From NCBI GenBank assembly GCA_017937485.1, contig JAGBDN010000011.1, positions 1 through 64,000 on the forward strand: a stretch of DNA of 64,000 nucleotides, written 5' to 3'. The DNA is from Thermoguttaceae bacterium. Lineage in GTDB: Bacteria; Planctomycetota; Planctomycetia; Pirellulales; Thermoguttaceae. Positions 36,761 to 45,924 of this stretch are shown piece by piece (the stretch's first letter is position 1; each line of letters starts with the position of its first letter). Both the position numbers and the translations under genes were made by a program. The notes beneath the pieces were generated by a model. The model was not told the DNA's origin, searched no databases, and saw only the letters and a program-made list of their open reading frames with translations.

Positions 36761-36930
36761 CCCCGCTCCGTCAAAAAAATCGCCCGAACGCGACCGGGGC
36801 GTTAATCGCGACGCCGTTTATCGCCCCGCCCCGTCAAAAAAATCGCCCGACCGCGGCCGGGGCGTTAACCGCGACGCCGTTTATCGCCCCGCTCCGTCAA
36901 AAAAAATCGCCCGACCGCGACCCGGAGTCT
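36761..36930. repeat. 63-bp tandem repeat, about 2.7 copies
   Basis: Copies begin at 36761, 36824 and 36887, each opening with ccccgcyccgtc then an A run and tcgcccga. Each copy contains the A-run and gcgattttt/aaaaatcgc half of the terminator that follows, so the array looks like duplication of part of a transcription terminator. It occupies most of the 442-base gap 36614-37055; the rest of the gap holds only the two terminators. Confidence 0.85.
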
Positions 36931-36957
36931 CCCCCGCGCCCGTCGAGCGATTTTTCG
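36898..36957 (-). terminator. Probable terminator of the SSS symporter gene
   Basis: 14-bp stem with one mismatch (aaaaatcgcccgac near 36900-36913 with gtcgagcgattttt near 36940-36955), followed on the minus strand by eight T. The large GC-rich loop makes it less typical. Confidence 0.55.
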
Positions 36958-37055
36958 TTTCAGGTTTCTTCCGCTTCGCCGACGTTCGACGGGAGCGCCG
37001 CTTCGGTCGCGACGCGCCGTCAAAACGCGTTAAGCGCAAGTTTTACGCCGTCCGA

Positions 37056-39071
37056 TTAGAACATCGGCAGGTCGTAATCCCAGTAAATCAGGTAGAGAAC
37101 GACCGTCAGCGCGACGACGACCCAACCGCCGATCTTCGCGCCCTTCGATTCCTTCAGGAACTCGGCTTTGCTTTCGTCGGTCGCTTGGACGAACGCTTCT
37201 TTGCGCGGGCAGACGATCGACATCACGACCGCCAACGCGATCAAAGCGCCGAACGTAACCGCCATACGGTTCAGGAAGTCGAGCGACGGAACGAACATCG
37301 CCAACGCGCCGTAAAGAATCGGGCAAGCGATCAACGCGATCGCGCCGTAGGAGTTCGGCGCTTTCTTCATCCAGAAACCGACGACGAACGCGGCGAAGAT
37401 ACCCGGCGAAATGTAGCCTTGGAACTCTTGGATCGCCTTGAAGACGCCGCCGAATTTCGGGTTCGCCCACATCGGCGCGACGATGCAGCCGATCAAAACG
37501 AACGCGACGACCGCGATACGACCGACCGCGACCAGTTTCTTTTGGCGCGCCGCTTCGTCGAGGTTCTTATTGACGAGGTATTCGTTGTAAATGTCCATCG
37601 AGAAAATCGTCGACGCGGCGTTCAACATCGCGGCGACCGAGCTGACGATGGCGCCGAGGAGCGCGGCGAGCATAAAGCCCTTGAAGCCGCCGGTCGGAAC
37701 GACCTTCGCCATCAGGAGCGGGAACGCGGCGTCGTAGTCGCAACCGTTGAGCATCGCGCCGGTTTTCGCGGTCGGCGCTTTCGCTTGAATCGCGGCGAGT
37801 TTCGCGACGCGCAGTTCTTCGTCTTTCATTCCTTTGTTGATTTTGCCCGCTTTTTCGGCGGCGGCGACCGCTTCGTCGAGGTTGACGCCGGACGCGGCGG
37901 CGTTGAACGCGAGGATTTCGTCCGCTTTTTCCGGATAGGTCAGCGCGAAGCTACGGTTGAACGAGAAGAGCGTCGCGTCGGACGTCGGGTTCGCTTTGAC
38001 TTCTTCGAAGCGCGCCATTTCCTTCGCGGACGCTTTGTCGGCGTTCGCTTTCATATCGGCGCTAAAGAGGTTCAGCGCGATCATCCCCGGGAAAATGACG
38101 ATGAACGGAATCAAGAGCTTCATAAACGCCGCGAAAACGAGACCTTTTTGGCCTTCGCCGAGCGACTTCGCGCCCAAGGTGCGTTGGATAATGTATTGGT
38201 TGAGGCCCCAGTAGTAGAGGTTCGGAATCCAAATCGCGAAGATCAACGCGGTAACCGGGAGAACCAAGTCCCAGCTCGGGAGGTTCATACGGAGTTTGTC
38301 GGCGTTGAGCGTCGAGAAACGTTCCCAAGCGCCCATATCGGCGGTCAGCTTCGAAACGGCGTCCGCGCTTCCGGCGGCGAGCGAGCTAATATCGGCGCTC
38401 CCGAGCGCTTTCAGCGAGAAGAAGAGAACGACCGCGCCGGCCAAAATTAACGCCGAACCTTGGAGCAAGTCCGCCCAAGCGCAAGCCTTCAAACCGCCCG
38501 CGAAAATGTAAAGCGCCGCGAAAATCCCGATGACCCAACAGAAGAAGGTCAGGTCGAGCGCGACGCCGCCGACCGACGCGCCGTCGAAGAAGACGGCGTA
38601 AGCCTTCGCGCCGGCGAACGTAACGACCGTGATGTTGACCGCGACGAGCATAATCATCATCATAATCGACATAATCGAACGCGCCGACTTATTGTACCGC
38701 GTTTCCAAATATTCCGGAATCGTGTAAATCCCGGCTTTCAGGAAGCGAGGCAGGAAGAAAAACGCGACGATAACCAACGAAAGCGCCGCGATCCATTCGT
38801 AACTCGCGACCGCCAAGCCGATGTAGTCCGCCGCTTGGCCGGACATCCCGACGAATTGTTCGGCCGAAATGTTCGCCGCGATGAGCGAAAAACCGATCAG
38901 CCACCACTTCAAACCGCGACCGGCCAAGAAGTACGATTCGCTGTCTCCGCCGGAGTTGCGGCTCATACCGAACGCGACGAAAGCGACCGCCGCCAAAAAC
39001 GCAAAAAAGACGAGAACGTCGGCGCCGTTGCCGAAAGCGCTCGCCGCTTGCGCAAAGAGGAAATTTGTCAT
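37056..39071 (-). CDS. Sodium:solute symporter (SSS family, SGLT-like)
   Basis: 671 residues from the ATG at 39071 (AAGG at suitable distance); a GTG three codons upstream would sit directly on that site. About 14 hydrophobic helices are visible. Family motifs are SYFLAGRGLKWWLIGFSLIAANISAEQFVGMSGQA near the N-terminus, IYTIPEYLETRYNKSAR in the first third, and the LAALLGAIVSSVAAMLNAASTIFSMDIYN segment late in the protein. The extra loop of about 110 residues around 340-440 (KANADKASAKEMARFEEVKANPTS and following) is longer than in vSGLT. These inner-membrane proteins couple sodium entry to uptake of sugars or related solutes. The upstream FG-GAP gene on the same strand probably shares its transcript. 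Confidence 0.92.
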   Translation of the reverse strand: MTNFLFAQAASAFGNGADVLVFFAFLAAVAFVAFGMSRNSGGDSESYFLAGRGLKWWLIGFSLIAANISAEQFVGMSGQAADYIGLAVASYEWIAALSLVIVAFFFLPRFLKAGIYTIPEYLETRYNKSARSIMSIMMMIMLVAVNITVVTFAGAKAYAVFFDGASVGGVALDLTFFCWVIGIFAALYIFAGGLKACAWADLLQGSALILAGAVVLFFSLKALGSADISSLAAGSADAVSKLTADMGAWERFSTLNADKLRMNLPSWDLVLPVTALIFAIWIPNLYYWGLNQYIIQRTLGAKSLGEGQKGLVFAAFMKLLIPFIVIFPGMIALNLFSADMKANADKASAKEMARFEEVKANPTSDATLFSFNRSFALTYPEKADEILAFNAAASGVNLDEAVAAAEKAGKINKGMKDEELRVAKLAAIQAKAPTAKTGAMLNGCDYDAAFPLLMAKVVPTGGFKGFMLAALLGAIVSSVAAMLNAASTIFSMDIYNEYLVNKNLDEAARQKKLVAVGRIAVVAFVLIGCIVAPMWANPKFGGVFKAIQEFQGYISPGIFAAFVVGFWMKKAPNSYGAIALIACPILYGALAMFVPSLDFLNRMAVTFGALIALAVVMSIVCPRKEAFVQATDESKAEFLKESKGAKIGGWVVVALTVVLYLIYWDYDLPMF

Positions 39072-39293
39072 CAAAAACACCTTTTCAAAACGTTTTCAAA
39101 AGAAAACGAACCGACGCGCCCTCGTTCGCCGAGTTCGCGCCCGTCGTCTTCGGCGTCGCCGCCGCTTTTATTACGTCGCGACCTAATCGCCGCCCTCGAC
39201 CGCGTTTCCCGCCCCGCCGTTCAAGACGCGAACGACGACGCCGAAAAAGCGGTCGAAAGCCGAATTTCGCCGCGTTATTTGCTTAAAACCGCG

Positions 39294-40520
39294 TTATTTC
39301 GTCAAGAAGAGGAAAACGCCTTTTTTGTTCCCGACCAAAACGTCCGCGACGCCGTCTTTGTTAACGTCCTTCGCGGTAACTTGCGTCCCGACGCCGGAGT
39401 TGTCGTCGATTTCATGCGGGATAAACTCGACTTTGCCGTCGGCGCCGCGCTTCGTTTCCCACCAAATCAGGAGCGCCGGGTCGTTCGTGCCGACGTCGCC
39501 CTTCGAACCGTGCGCCCACCAACGCTTCCCGGTAACGACGTCTTGGACGCCGTCGCCGTTGAAGTCGGCCAACGCCATCGAGTGCAGTTGGCTAACTTTC
39601 GGATAGAAGTCGTCCGCCGGCTCGGTCGGAATCAGCCACTGCGCGTCGAAGGAGATCGCGCCCGAAGCGTCGCGCTTTTGAATCCAGCAGACGAGCCCGT
39701 AAAGATGGCAGTGCCAAGCGGTGAAGACGTCGTTCAAACCGTCGCCGTTGAAGTCCGCGACCAAAATGTTCGACGCGGCGTCCGCGAACTTGAACTCGTG
39801 AAACTTCCAAGGAACGGCGTTCAAGTCTTCCGGTTGTTCCCACCAGCCGTCCATTTCGAGGAGGTCGGCGCGACCGTCGCCGTTAATGTCGCCGACGCCG
39901 TTCCCGTGGAAATAACGTTGATATTTCGAATTTTCGTTCGAAACCGCGAGGAATTTCCAAGATTCGTTCGCCTTGTCGCCGCGGTTCGGGAACGCGATCC
40001 CGTACCAGTTGTTGCGGTTGAAGATCAGCTCGTTTTTGCCGTCGCCGTCGACGTCTTCCCAAGCCTGCGACTCGTTCCCGAGTTCGATCGTCGACTCGTG
40101 CGCCGTCCAAAGGCGGTCTTCCCCCTTCGGATTTTCGTACCAATAACCGGTAACGCCGGGGTGCGGGCAGAGGATAAAGTCGTCCCAACCGTCGCCGTTC
40201 AGGTCTTCGACGAAGTTAACGAAGGAATTCGAGTACCCTTCCGGATTGTATTTCGCGTCCCCTTCGTAAATTTTGTACTCTTTTTTGAAATCGGGCCCGG
40301 CGTACCAATAATGTCCGGAAAGAACGTCGACGACGCCGTCTTTGTTGAAGTCGCCGAAGGCCGCGCCCTCGCTGCGGTACCCTTCGAAAATAACGATTTT
40401 TTCGAATTCGGGATTTTTAACGACTTTTTTCGCTTCGTCGGCTTGAACGGAGAGAGCCGCCCCGACGACGGCGCCGAGCGCAAACGTCGCGACGGAGGAA
40501 CGCAGAATCGAACGTTTCAT
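39294..40520 (-). CDS. Secreted FG-GAP/VCBS repeat protein
   Basis: 408 residues with a signal peptide (SSVATFALGAVVGAALSVQADE). The mature protein has about seven beta-propeller-type repeats carrying calcium-binding loops of the form DxNxDGxxD (DFNKDGVVDVL, DLNGDGWDDFI, DVDGDGKNELI, DINGDGRADLL, DFNGDGLNDVF, DFNGDGVQDVV, DVNKDGVADVL). Such proteins are abundant in Planctomycetota and usually bind carbohydrate or other extracellular targets, but their roles are mostly unknown. The symporter gene follows 222 bases downstream on the same strand, suggesting a link between polymer or sugar recognition and uptake; that link is inference. Confidence 0.88.
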   Translation of the reverse strand: MKRSILRSSVATFALGAVVGAALSVQADEAKKVVKNPEFEKIVIFEGYRSEGAAFGDFNKDGVVDVLSGHYWYAGPDFKKEYKIYEGDAKYNPEGYSNSFVNFVEDLNGDGWDDFILCPHPGVTGYWYENPKGEDRLWTAHESTIELGNESQAWEDVDGDGKNELIFNRNNWYGIAFPNRGDKANESWKFLAVSNENSKYQRYFHGNGVGDINGDGRADLLEMDGWWEQPEDLNAVPWKFHEFKFADAASNILVADFNGDGLNDVFTAWHCHLYGLVCWIQKRDASGAISFDAQWLIPTEPADDFYPKVSQLHSMALADFNGDGVQDVVTGKRWWAHGSKGDVGTNDPALLIWWETKRGADGKVEFIPHEIDDNSGVGTQVTAKDVNKDGVADVLVGNKKGVFLFLTK

Positions 40521-40996
40521 CGGTGAACCTCAAAAAAACGGAAAAAATAAAAGGCGGCGAGAGAAAACGAACGTCGCTTTCCCGCGAAAAACGGTCGGCG
40601 AAACCTTGCGTCCGACGCAATTGCAACGCCGTTTTATTAAAACGTCAAACGTCGTATTAATAATATTGACAAAATCGCCGTTTTCGCCCCCGTCGTTTCA
40701 CGACGAAGACTCGGCTCGGCCTCGAACCACCGCCGCAAAGGTCGACGCGACGCCGCGACGAAAAATTTTCGAGCCAAACCGCCGATTTTCTCATTAAAAC
40801 AGAGTCGCCCGCGATTTTCAAGAGCTAGCGGACAAAAATTTCAAAAAGATTCTCGTTTCGACGCTCGACAAGCCGCGCCGCCGACAAAACGCGCCGACTC
40901 GCCCTAAACCTCCCCAAGAACGCGCTCGGCAAATTTTACCCAAACCTCTTAACCTACGCGTCTCGTCCAAGCGCCGCGTTCGTTCGTTTTGACCGA
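40521..40996. other. 476-base gap with AT-rich motif
   Basis: Contains one copy of an AT-rich intergenic motif at 40655-40680 (minus-strand reading ggcgattttgtcaatatta, then ttaata) upstream of the FG-GAP gene. No protein or RNA gene was recognised, and no clear promoter or terminator could be placed. Confidence 0.5.
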
Positions 40997-41947
40997 CTAA
41001 CGGGCAATCGTCTCTTGAACGCTCGCCGTTTGCCGCATTTGGAGCGCTCGCGCCCATAATTCGCGAATCGCCGGATCGTTCGGGTCGCGCGCCGACGCTT
41101 CGCCGAGCGCCGCCAACGCGCCGTCGATTTCGCCTCGCGCCAGCCGAGTTTCCGCCAAGCGGCGCCGATATTCGACGACGTCCGGCGCGGTTGCCGCCGC
41201 GATCGCGAACGACTCCTCCGCTTCGACGGCGAGCCCGAGTCCGCAATACGCATCCCCTTGTCCGGCGAAGACTTCCGCCGGTTCGCGATTCGTCGGATAA
41301 AGTTGTTCCAAATATTGCCAAGTCGCGAGCCCGGCGTCAAAATCGCCGATTTCGTTTTGAATCGTCGCGATTTCTCGCAACAGCGCGCGGTCGTCGGCGG
41401 CAAAACGCGCCGCTCGTTGGAAATCTTCGAGCGCCTCTTTCGGACGTCCGAGTCGACGCGCCGCCTTCCCGCGCAACTCCCAACCGACGGCGCTTTTCGG
41501 CGTCAAGTCGACGATTTTATTCGCCCAACGCGCCGCGTCTTCCGGTCGATTTCGCTCGAGCGCTTTCTCGCCGAGCGACCGATAAAGCGATTCCTCGACG
41601 TCGATCGTCGCCCGCTTTTCCGCCGCCGTCTCCAAGACCGCGATCGCCTCGTCCCGCTTCCCCAGCCGCCAAAGCGTTTCCGCGTAATATCGGCAAGTCT
41701 CGACGTCGGAGTCGTTTAGCTCGACCGCTTTGCGCAAATTTTCCTCGGCGAGCGCCAAGTCGCCCCGTTCGAACGCGACGATGCCCTCGCGGCTAAGCGG
41801 CAAACTCTTCGACGCTTTGCTCGTCATTCGGTAAAACGGAACGTTGCGGCACCCTCCGCCGACGCCGACGCAAACGACCGCCCCCCAAGCGATCGCAAGC
41901 GCAAGGGACGACGCGCCGCCCAACGTTATTTTCCCGAAACGAGCCAT
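40997..41947 (-). CDS. TPR-repeat lipoprotein
   Basis: 316 residues. A signal peptide with lipobox VGGGC predicts lipidation at C33. The rest consists of about seven tetratricopeptide repeats (for example GIVAFERGDLALAEENLRKA, AETLWRLGKRDEAIAVLETA, GKAARRLGRPKEALEDFQRA). TPR arrays form protein-binding superhelices; envelope lipoproteins of this type often assist pilus or outer-membrane assembly, but no partner is adjacent. It is divergent from the gene at 42329. Function unknown beyond the fold. Confidence 0.85.
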   Translation of the reverse strand: MARFGKITLGGASSLALAIAWGAVVCVGVGGGCRNVPFYRMTSKASKSLPLSREGIVAFERGDLALAEENLRKAVELNDSDVETCRYYAETLWRLGKRDEAIAVLETAAEKRATIDVEESLYRSLGEKALERNRPEDAARWANKIVDLTPKSAVGWELRGKAARRLGRPKEALEDFQRAARFAADDRALLREIATIQNEIGDFDAGLATWQYLEQLYPTNREPAEVFAGQGDAYCGLGLAVEAEESFAIAAATAPDVVEYRRRLAETRLARGEIDGALAALGEASARDPNDPAIRELWARALQMRQTASVQETIAR

Positions 41948-42328
41948 TTTACCGTTTTTATTGCTTTTATCGTTATTTTTTCACACCGTGATCGCCGACG
42001 TTTCCGCGCTTGTTCGACGCCCGACGACGGCCTTGCGCATCGTATCAAATTTTCCGTTCGGACGCTAGGGCAAAACCGCGTTTCGGGCCGATTCTCGCCG
42101 TTTTTCTTCGCGCCCGACGTTTTTCCGTCGCGCAAACCGCTTATTTTCTTCCCTTTCTTTATATCCCCCCTTTTTTTCGGGTCGCTCCGTTAAAAACGCT
42201 CGCCGTCGACCGAAAAGTCGGACGCGGCTTGCTCGACGCGATTTTTTCGCCTCGACGGTCGACCTTCGACATTAGCCTTCCCTTTGTTTCGTCGACCGCC
42301 GTCCCCGTTTAGAAACGAAAATCGACCG
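41948..42328. other. 381-base divergent region, nothing recognised
   Basis: Lies between two outward-facing genes, so promoters for both are expected, but I could not place boxes with acceptable spacing. No RNA gene or repeat is evident. Confidence 0.4.
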
Positions 42329-43279
42329 ATGAAAACGCGCTTCCTTTTTGCGTTGAAATACGCTTTTTTCGCTTTTGTCGCCTTCACCGTTCCCAAAATG
42401 ATCGTCGACTCCGGACGCATCGTCGCGCCGCTGGAACCTTCGCCGACGTCGGCGAGCGCGCCGCCCCCCAAACCGCGCGCTTTTTGGCCCTTTCGCTTCC
42501 TGCAAGCCGCGCCGTCTTCCCCCGCCGTCGCCGACGTTTCGCGCCCCGCCCCGTCCGTCGAGCGTTTCGGCAACGCCGCGACGCCTCGAAATTTCCCCGC
42601 GTCGTCCGGCGACGTTTGGAACGAAAACGCCCGATGGAACGCGTCCGCCGCCAACGCCGCGACGGTCGAAAGCGCCGACGATTGGAACGGCTCGCTCTCG
42701 TCTTCGCGTTCCTTTTCCGCTCCGCTTTCGTCTCCGGACGAGCGTTCGTCGTTCGCGCGCTTCGCGGAATCCCGATTCGCCCCGTCGTCCGCGTCGGAAT
42801 CTTTCGCCTCCGACGCGACGGCGTCCCTTTTCTTCGCCGATTCCGTTTCGACGCCGCGCCGTTTTGAAGAACTCTTCCGTTTCGGGCATTCCCCGGCTTG
42901 GCTCGTCGAGAATTGGCCGCGAGTCGACGCGGTTGCGACGGACGACGAACTCGTCGGCTACCGCGTCGCGATTTCGACCGGCGACGCCGACGACGATTTG
43001 ACCGGCGTTTTCGCTTGCTATTTCGACGCGACCTCCGAGCGCCGCGTCGAATTTTCGGGTCAAACGGGCGACTATCGCCGCCTGCTCCGTTTTATGCAAC
43101 GCGAATACGGCGTCGCGCTCGCGCCCGACTCGACCGCCGAACGCTTCGTTTACGAATCGACCCTTTCCAACGGTCGCGGCGGTCGGCGCCCGGGTCGTCT
43201 CGTCGTCCGTCCCGCTCGAGTTTTCCTCCGCGGCGCCGAAAAATCGTTTTTCGAGGTTGACGTTGCGCTCGAACGTTGA
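42329..43279 (+). CDS. Conserved planctomycete-type hypothetical, membrane-anchored
   Basis: 316 residues from the ATG at 42329. An N-terminal membrane helix (RFLFALKYAFFAFVAFTVPKMIV) is followed by about 160 residues of low-complexity serine/proline/alanine sequence. A compact C-terminal domain of about 130 residues contains FGHSPAWLVENWPRV, GYRVAISTG, DDLTGVFACYFD and FSGQTGDYRRLLRFMQREYGV. I recall planctomycete proteins of unknown function with the same WPRV...GYRV...TG...YYFD layout, but cannot name a family with certainty. No strong ribosome-binding site. The promoter of the next gene overlaps its 3' end, so the two genes are separately controlled. Function unknown. Confidence 0.75.
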   Translation: MKTRFLFALKYAFFAFVAFTVPKMIVDSGRIVAPLEPSPTSASAPPPKPRAFWPFRFLQAAPSSPAVADVSRPAPSVERFGNAATPRNFPASSGDVWNENARWNASAANAATVESADDWNGSLSSSRSFSAPLSSPDERSSFARFAESRFAPSSASESFASDATASLFFADSVSTPRRFEELFRFGHSPAWLVENWPRVDAVATDDELVGYRVAISTGDADDDLTGVFACYFDATSERRVEFSGQTGDYRRLLRFMQREYGVALAPDSTAERFVYESTLSNGRGGRRPGRLVVRPARVFLRGAEKSFFEVDVALER

Positions 43280-43285
43280 TATAAT
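43257..43285 (+). promoter_or_regulatory. Promoter for the family-25 glycosyltransferase
   Basis: TTGACG (43257-43262), 17-base spacer, TATAAT (43280-43285). The -35 box lies inside the last codons of the upstream gene, whose stop is at 43277-43279. Confidence 0.75.
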
Positions 43286-43356
43286 CCCCAAAGTTTACGC
43301 AAACGCTAAAAGCGACGCGTTCCCCCACATCACGACAATCGCGACAGACCGACCGT

Positions 43357-44163
43357 ATGCAACCCACGCCGCCTTATAAATGCTACATTATTAACCTAGA
43401 TCGCGCCAAAGAACGCTGGGAAAGCGCGAGCCAAAAATTCGGCGCTCTCGGTTTAGAAATTGTTCGCGTTCCCGGCGTCGACGGTCGCGCGTTGTCGCCG
43501 CCGTATTCCAACTGTTATCCTTGGCTCTATTTCTTGTGTTACGGCCGTCCCTGCACGCCGCAAAAAGTCGCTTGTTTTTCAAGCCATTTAAAAGCGTTGG
43601 AGACGTTCCTCGAAACCGACGAGGAATACGCGTTGATTTGCGAGGACGACGTCGAACCGGAACCGGAAACCTTGGAAACGATCGCGGCGGCTTTCGAATA
43701 CGCCGATTGTTGGGATCTGTTGCGTCTTAACGCGATCAAACCGACGCGAGGAATAAAATTCGCGACGTTGTTCGACGAATATTCGTTGGTTTGCGACCTT
43801 AAAACGGCGTCGGGCAACGGCGCGAAACTGGTCAATCGCCGCGCCGCGCAACTTATTTTGTCGCGCTCGACGCCGATTCGTTTGCCGCACGACGTTACCG
43901 TTTATTACGACCTGCCTTTCGGGCTTCGCGAAGCGACGGTTTCGCCGTTCCCGATTCGCCTCAACGACTTTAAAAACCAATCGTTCATCGGCGCGGAACC
44001 GAGAAAACGCGGTTTTTGGGTTCTTATCGTCAAAGCGTTTATCACGCTGCCCTACCGCGTCGTCGCCCGATCGATTCGAAAAATCGCTCGTTATCGTCAA
44101 GCGTTCGCCTGTTGGCTTCGCTGCCGCAAACGTCGTTTTTCTTCGCGTTGCGGCGCTCGATAA
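43357..44163 (+). CDS. Glycosyltransferase family 25 (LPS/glycan galactosyl-type)
   Basis: 268 residues. The N-terminus CYIINLDRAKERW, then VPGVDGRALS, a central acceptor-side segment with GRPCTPQKVACFSSHLKALE, and ALICEDDVEPEPE with the acidic metal-binding motif are all typical of GT25. These enzymes add galactose or related sugars to lipopolysaccharide or proteins, using a nucleotide sugar. The C-terminal 50 residues are basic with a short hydrophobic stretch (GFWVLIVKAFITLPYRVVA) that may lie on the membrane. It is preceded by its own promoter and followed by a convergent gene. Confidence 0.9.
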   Translation: MQPTPPYKCYIINLDRAKERWESASQKFGALGLEIVRVPGVDGRALSPPYSNCYPWLYFLCYGRPCTPQKVACFSSHLKALETFLETDEEYALICEDDVEPEPETLETIAAAFEYADCWDLLRLNAIKPTRGIKFATLFDEYSLVCDLKTASGNGAKLVNRRAAQLILSRSTPIRLPHDVTVYYDLPFGLREATVSPFPIRLNDFKNQSFIGAEPRKRGFWVLIVKAFITLPYRVVARSIRKIARYRQAFACWLRCRKRRFSSRCGAR

Positions 44164-44305
44164 TTTCCCGGACGCGCGACGCGTCCGTTTCTTTTTCGCC
44201 TTCGCCCGTTCCTCGACGCGTTCGACCGACGCGTCGAAACCGCCGTTTTATTTTAGCGCCCCCATTCTTTCGACGCTAAAATTCTCCGAAACCGCCGTCG
44301 CCTCT

Positions 44306-45748
44306 TCAACCTTGTCGCGCCCAACTTTTCGCTCGACGCAGCGCCGCCAACAACGCCCAAAGGAGCGCGAAACCGACGACCGCCAATCCGGCGAGAAAGA
44401 GCGGATCGCCGAAAAACGGCGCTAAATAAGCGTCGAATTGTTCGCGACGCGCTAAATAAAGAACGGCGCCGCCGCAAAGAAAGGGGCCGTAAGGAATTTC
44501 CGGCGTTTTGTCGGAAAACCGTCTCAAAAAACCGAAAACGAGTCCGAAAAACGGCGCGACGAAGAACGCGACGACCGCCCCTTGCCAACCGATAAAGGCC
44601 CCGATAACGCCGAGCGCCGCGACGTCGCCGAACCCCATCGCCTCGACGCCGAGCGCCGAACGCCCGATAATCCGCACCGCCCAAATAATCGTCGCGCCAA
44701 CGAAGAGCCCAAACGCCGCGTTCGCCAACGCTCCGGACGACGAAAGCGCCCGGTCGAACGCCGTTCTTCCGAGAAAAGCGTTCCCCGTCGGCTCGATTTC
44801 CGCGAAAGTCGCCGCGCTCGCGTCCTTCCAAACGACGACGGCGATTCCGATCAGCCCGAACGCCCAAACCGCCGCGAGAATCGGGGTTAGCGGAGAGCGC
44901 CGCAACCGCCGGCAAAAGACCGCCGCCGCTTTCCGAACGCCGAGTCGACGCGCCGGAAACCGCCTTTCGAGAAGCGCGAACGACCAAAACGTCCAAATCG
45001 CCGCGATTCCCGCAAAAACGAGTCCGCGAACGACGCCAAGCGACGAGCCGAGCCCCCAAGACTCGCCGCAAAACGCCGCGAAGAGGAAAACGTCGTTCGT
45101 CGTCGCCGCGCCGGTCAAGTCGAGCGGCCAAGCGACCGGCGCGACCGTTAAAAACGGAAAAACCGCCGCCAGCGTCAATCCGACGACCGCGCCCGGGATC
45201 ACCGCCGCGTCCGGAATGATATAATCGTCAAAGTCGACCAGCGTCATACAGAGCGCCAACCAATAAAGAACCGTCTCCGCGCCCCAAAAAACGAGCGCGC
45301 GCCCCGCCTCCGCTTCGGTCGCGACGCCGTCGGTCAAAACGCAAAAACGCCAAGTCAAGAGCGCCGCGAAAAACGCTTCGACGACAAGCGGACGCGCCCA
45401 AAAGAACCGACTCTCCCAACCGGGAATCGTCGCGAAATCGAACGCCGTCGCGCCGTCCCCCGACTTTCCGCCTCGTTTCCGCGCCGTTTTTTCATTTTTC
45501 GCGACGTTTTCCGCTTTCCCGAGACGCAAACGCGCCGTTTCGAGCCAGCCGACGACCGGAATCCGCGCCGTCCAACGCCGTTTCGGGCCGACGGCGCCGT
45601 CGGGAAAGCGCCGCCAAGGGGAACGGTAACGCGACGTCCAACCGAAACGGTCGACAAAATAGTTCGCCGCCGCCGCTAAAATTGTTCCGAACAGAAAAAC
45701 GACGACCGCTTGCGCCGCGCCGGGCGTTCCGGTAATCCAATTCAACAC
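44306..45748 (-). CDS. Prepilin peptidase (A24 family), lacking the cysteine motif
   Basis: 480 residues, longer than PilD (about 290). About eight to ten membrane helices are visible. The two catalytic aspartates are in VDFDDYIIPD (near residue 170) and MGFGDVAALG (near 370), as in A24 aspartic peptidases that process type IV pilin or pseudopilin leaders. The N-terminal region has the RIPVVGWLE segment found before the catalytic domain in PilD, but the usual paired CxxC motifs are absent, as in some other prepilin peptidases. A loop of about 60 charged residues replaces that region. No pilin or secretion ATPase gene is nearby in the window. Confidence 0.87.
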   Translation of the reverse strand: MLNWITGTPGAAQAVVVFLFGTILAAAANYFVDRFGWTSRYRSPWRRFPDGAVGPKRRWTARIPVVGWLETARLRLGKAENVAKNEKTARKRGGKSGDGATAFDFATIPGWESRFFWARPLVVEAFFAALLTWRFCVLTDGVATEAEAGRALVFWGAETVLYWLALCMTLVDFDDYIIPDAAVIPGAVVGLTLAAVFPFLTVAPVAWPLDLTGAATTNDVFLFAAFCGESWGLGSSLGVVRGLVFAGIAAIWTFWSFALLERRFPARRLGVRKAAAVFCRRLRRSPLTPILAAVWAFGLIGIAVVVWKDASAATFAEIEPTGNAFLGRTAFDRALSSSGALANAAFGLFVGATIIWAVRIIGRSALGVEAMGFGDVAALGVIGAFIGWQGAVVAFFVAPFFGLVFGFLRRFSDKTPEIPYGPFLCGGAVLYLARREQFDAYLAPFFGDPLFLAGLAVVGFALLWALLAALRRAKSWARQG

Positions 45749-45858
45749 TGCCGCGCTCCTCGCCCGCGACGCAAACGCCGCTTCAAAAAACTAAAACGCC
45801 GCGTCGTCGCTAAAAATCAAACAACGCGACAAAAATTATCGTTTCAATCGTCGCCAAT

Positions 45859-45893
45859 GCAAAAGAGCGCGACGTTTCCGCCGCCGCGCTCTT
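45859..45893 (-). terminator. Intrinsic terminator after the first EEP paralog
   Basis: 9-bp stem (45863-45871 with 45885-45893), 13-base loop, then TTTT on the minus strand. It lies about 30 bases past the stop at 45925. Confidence 0.7.
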
Positions 45894-45924
45894 CAAAATG
45901 CATCGACTTTACCGGTTAAACCGA

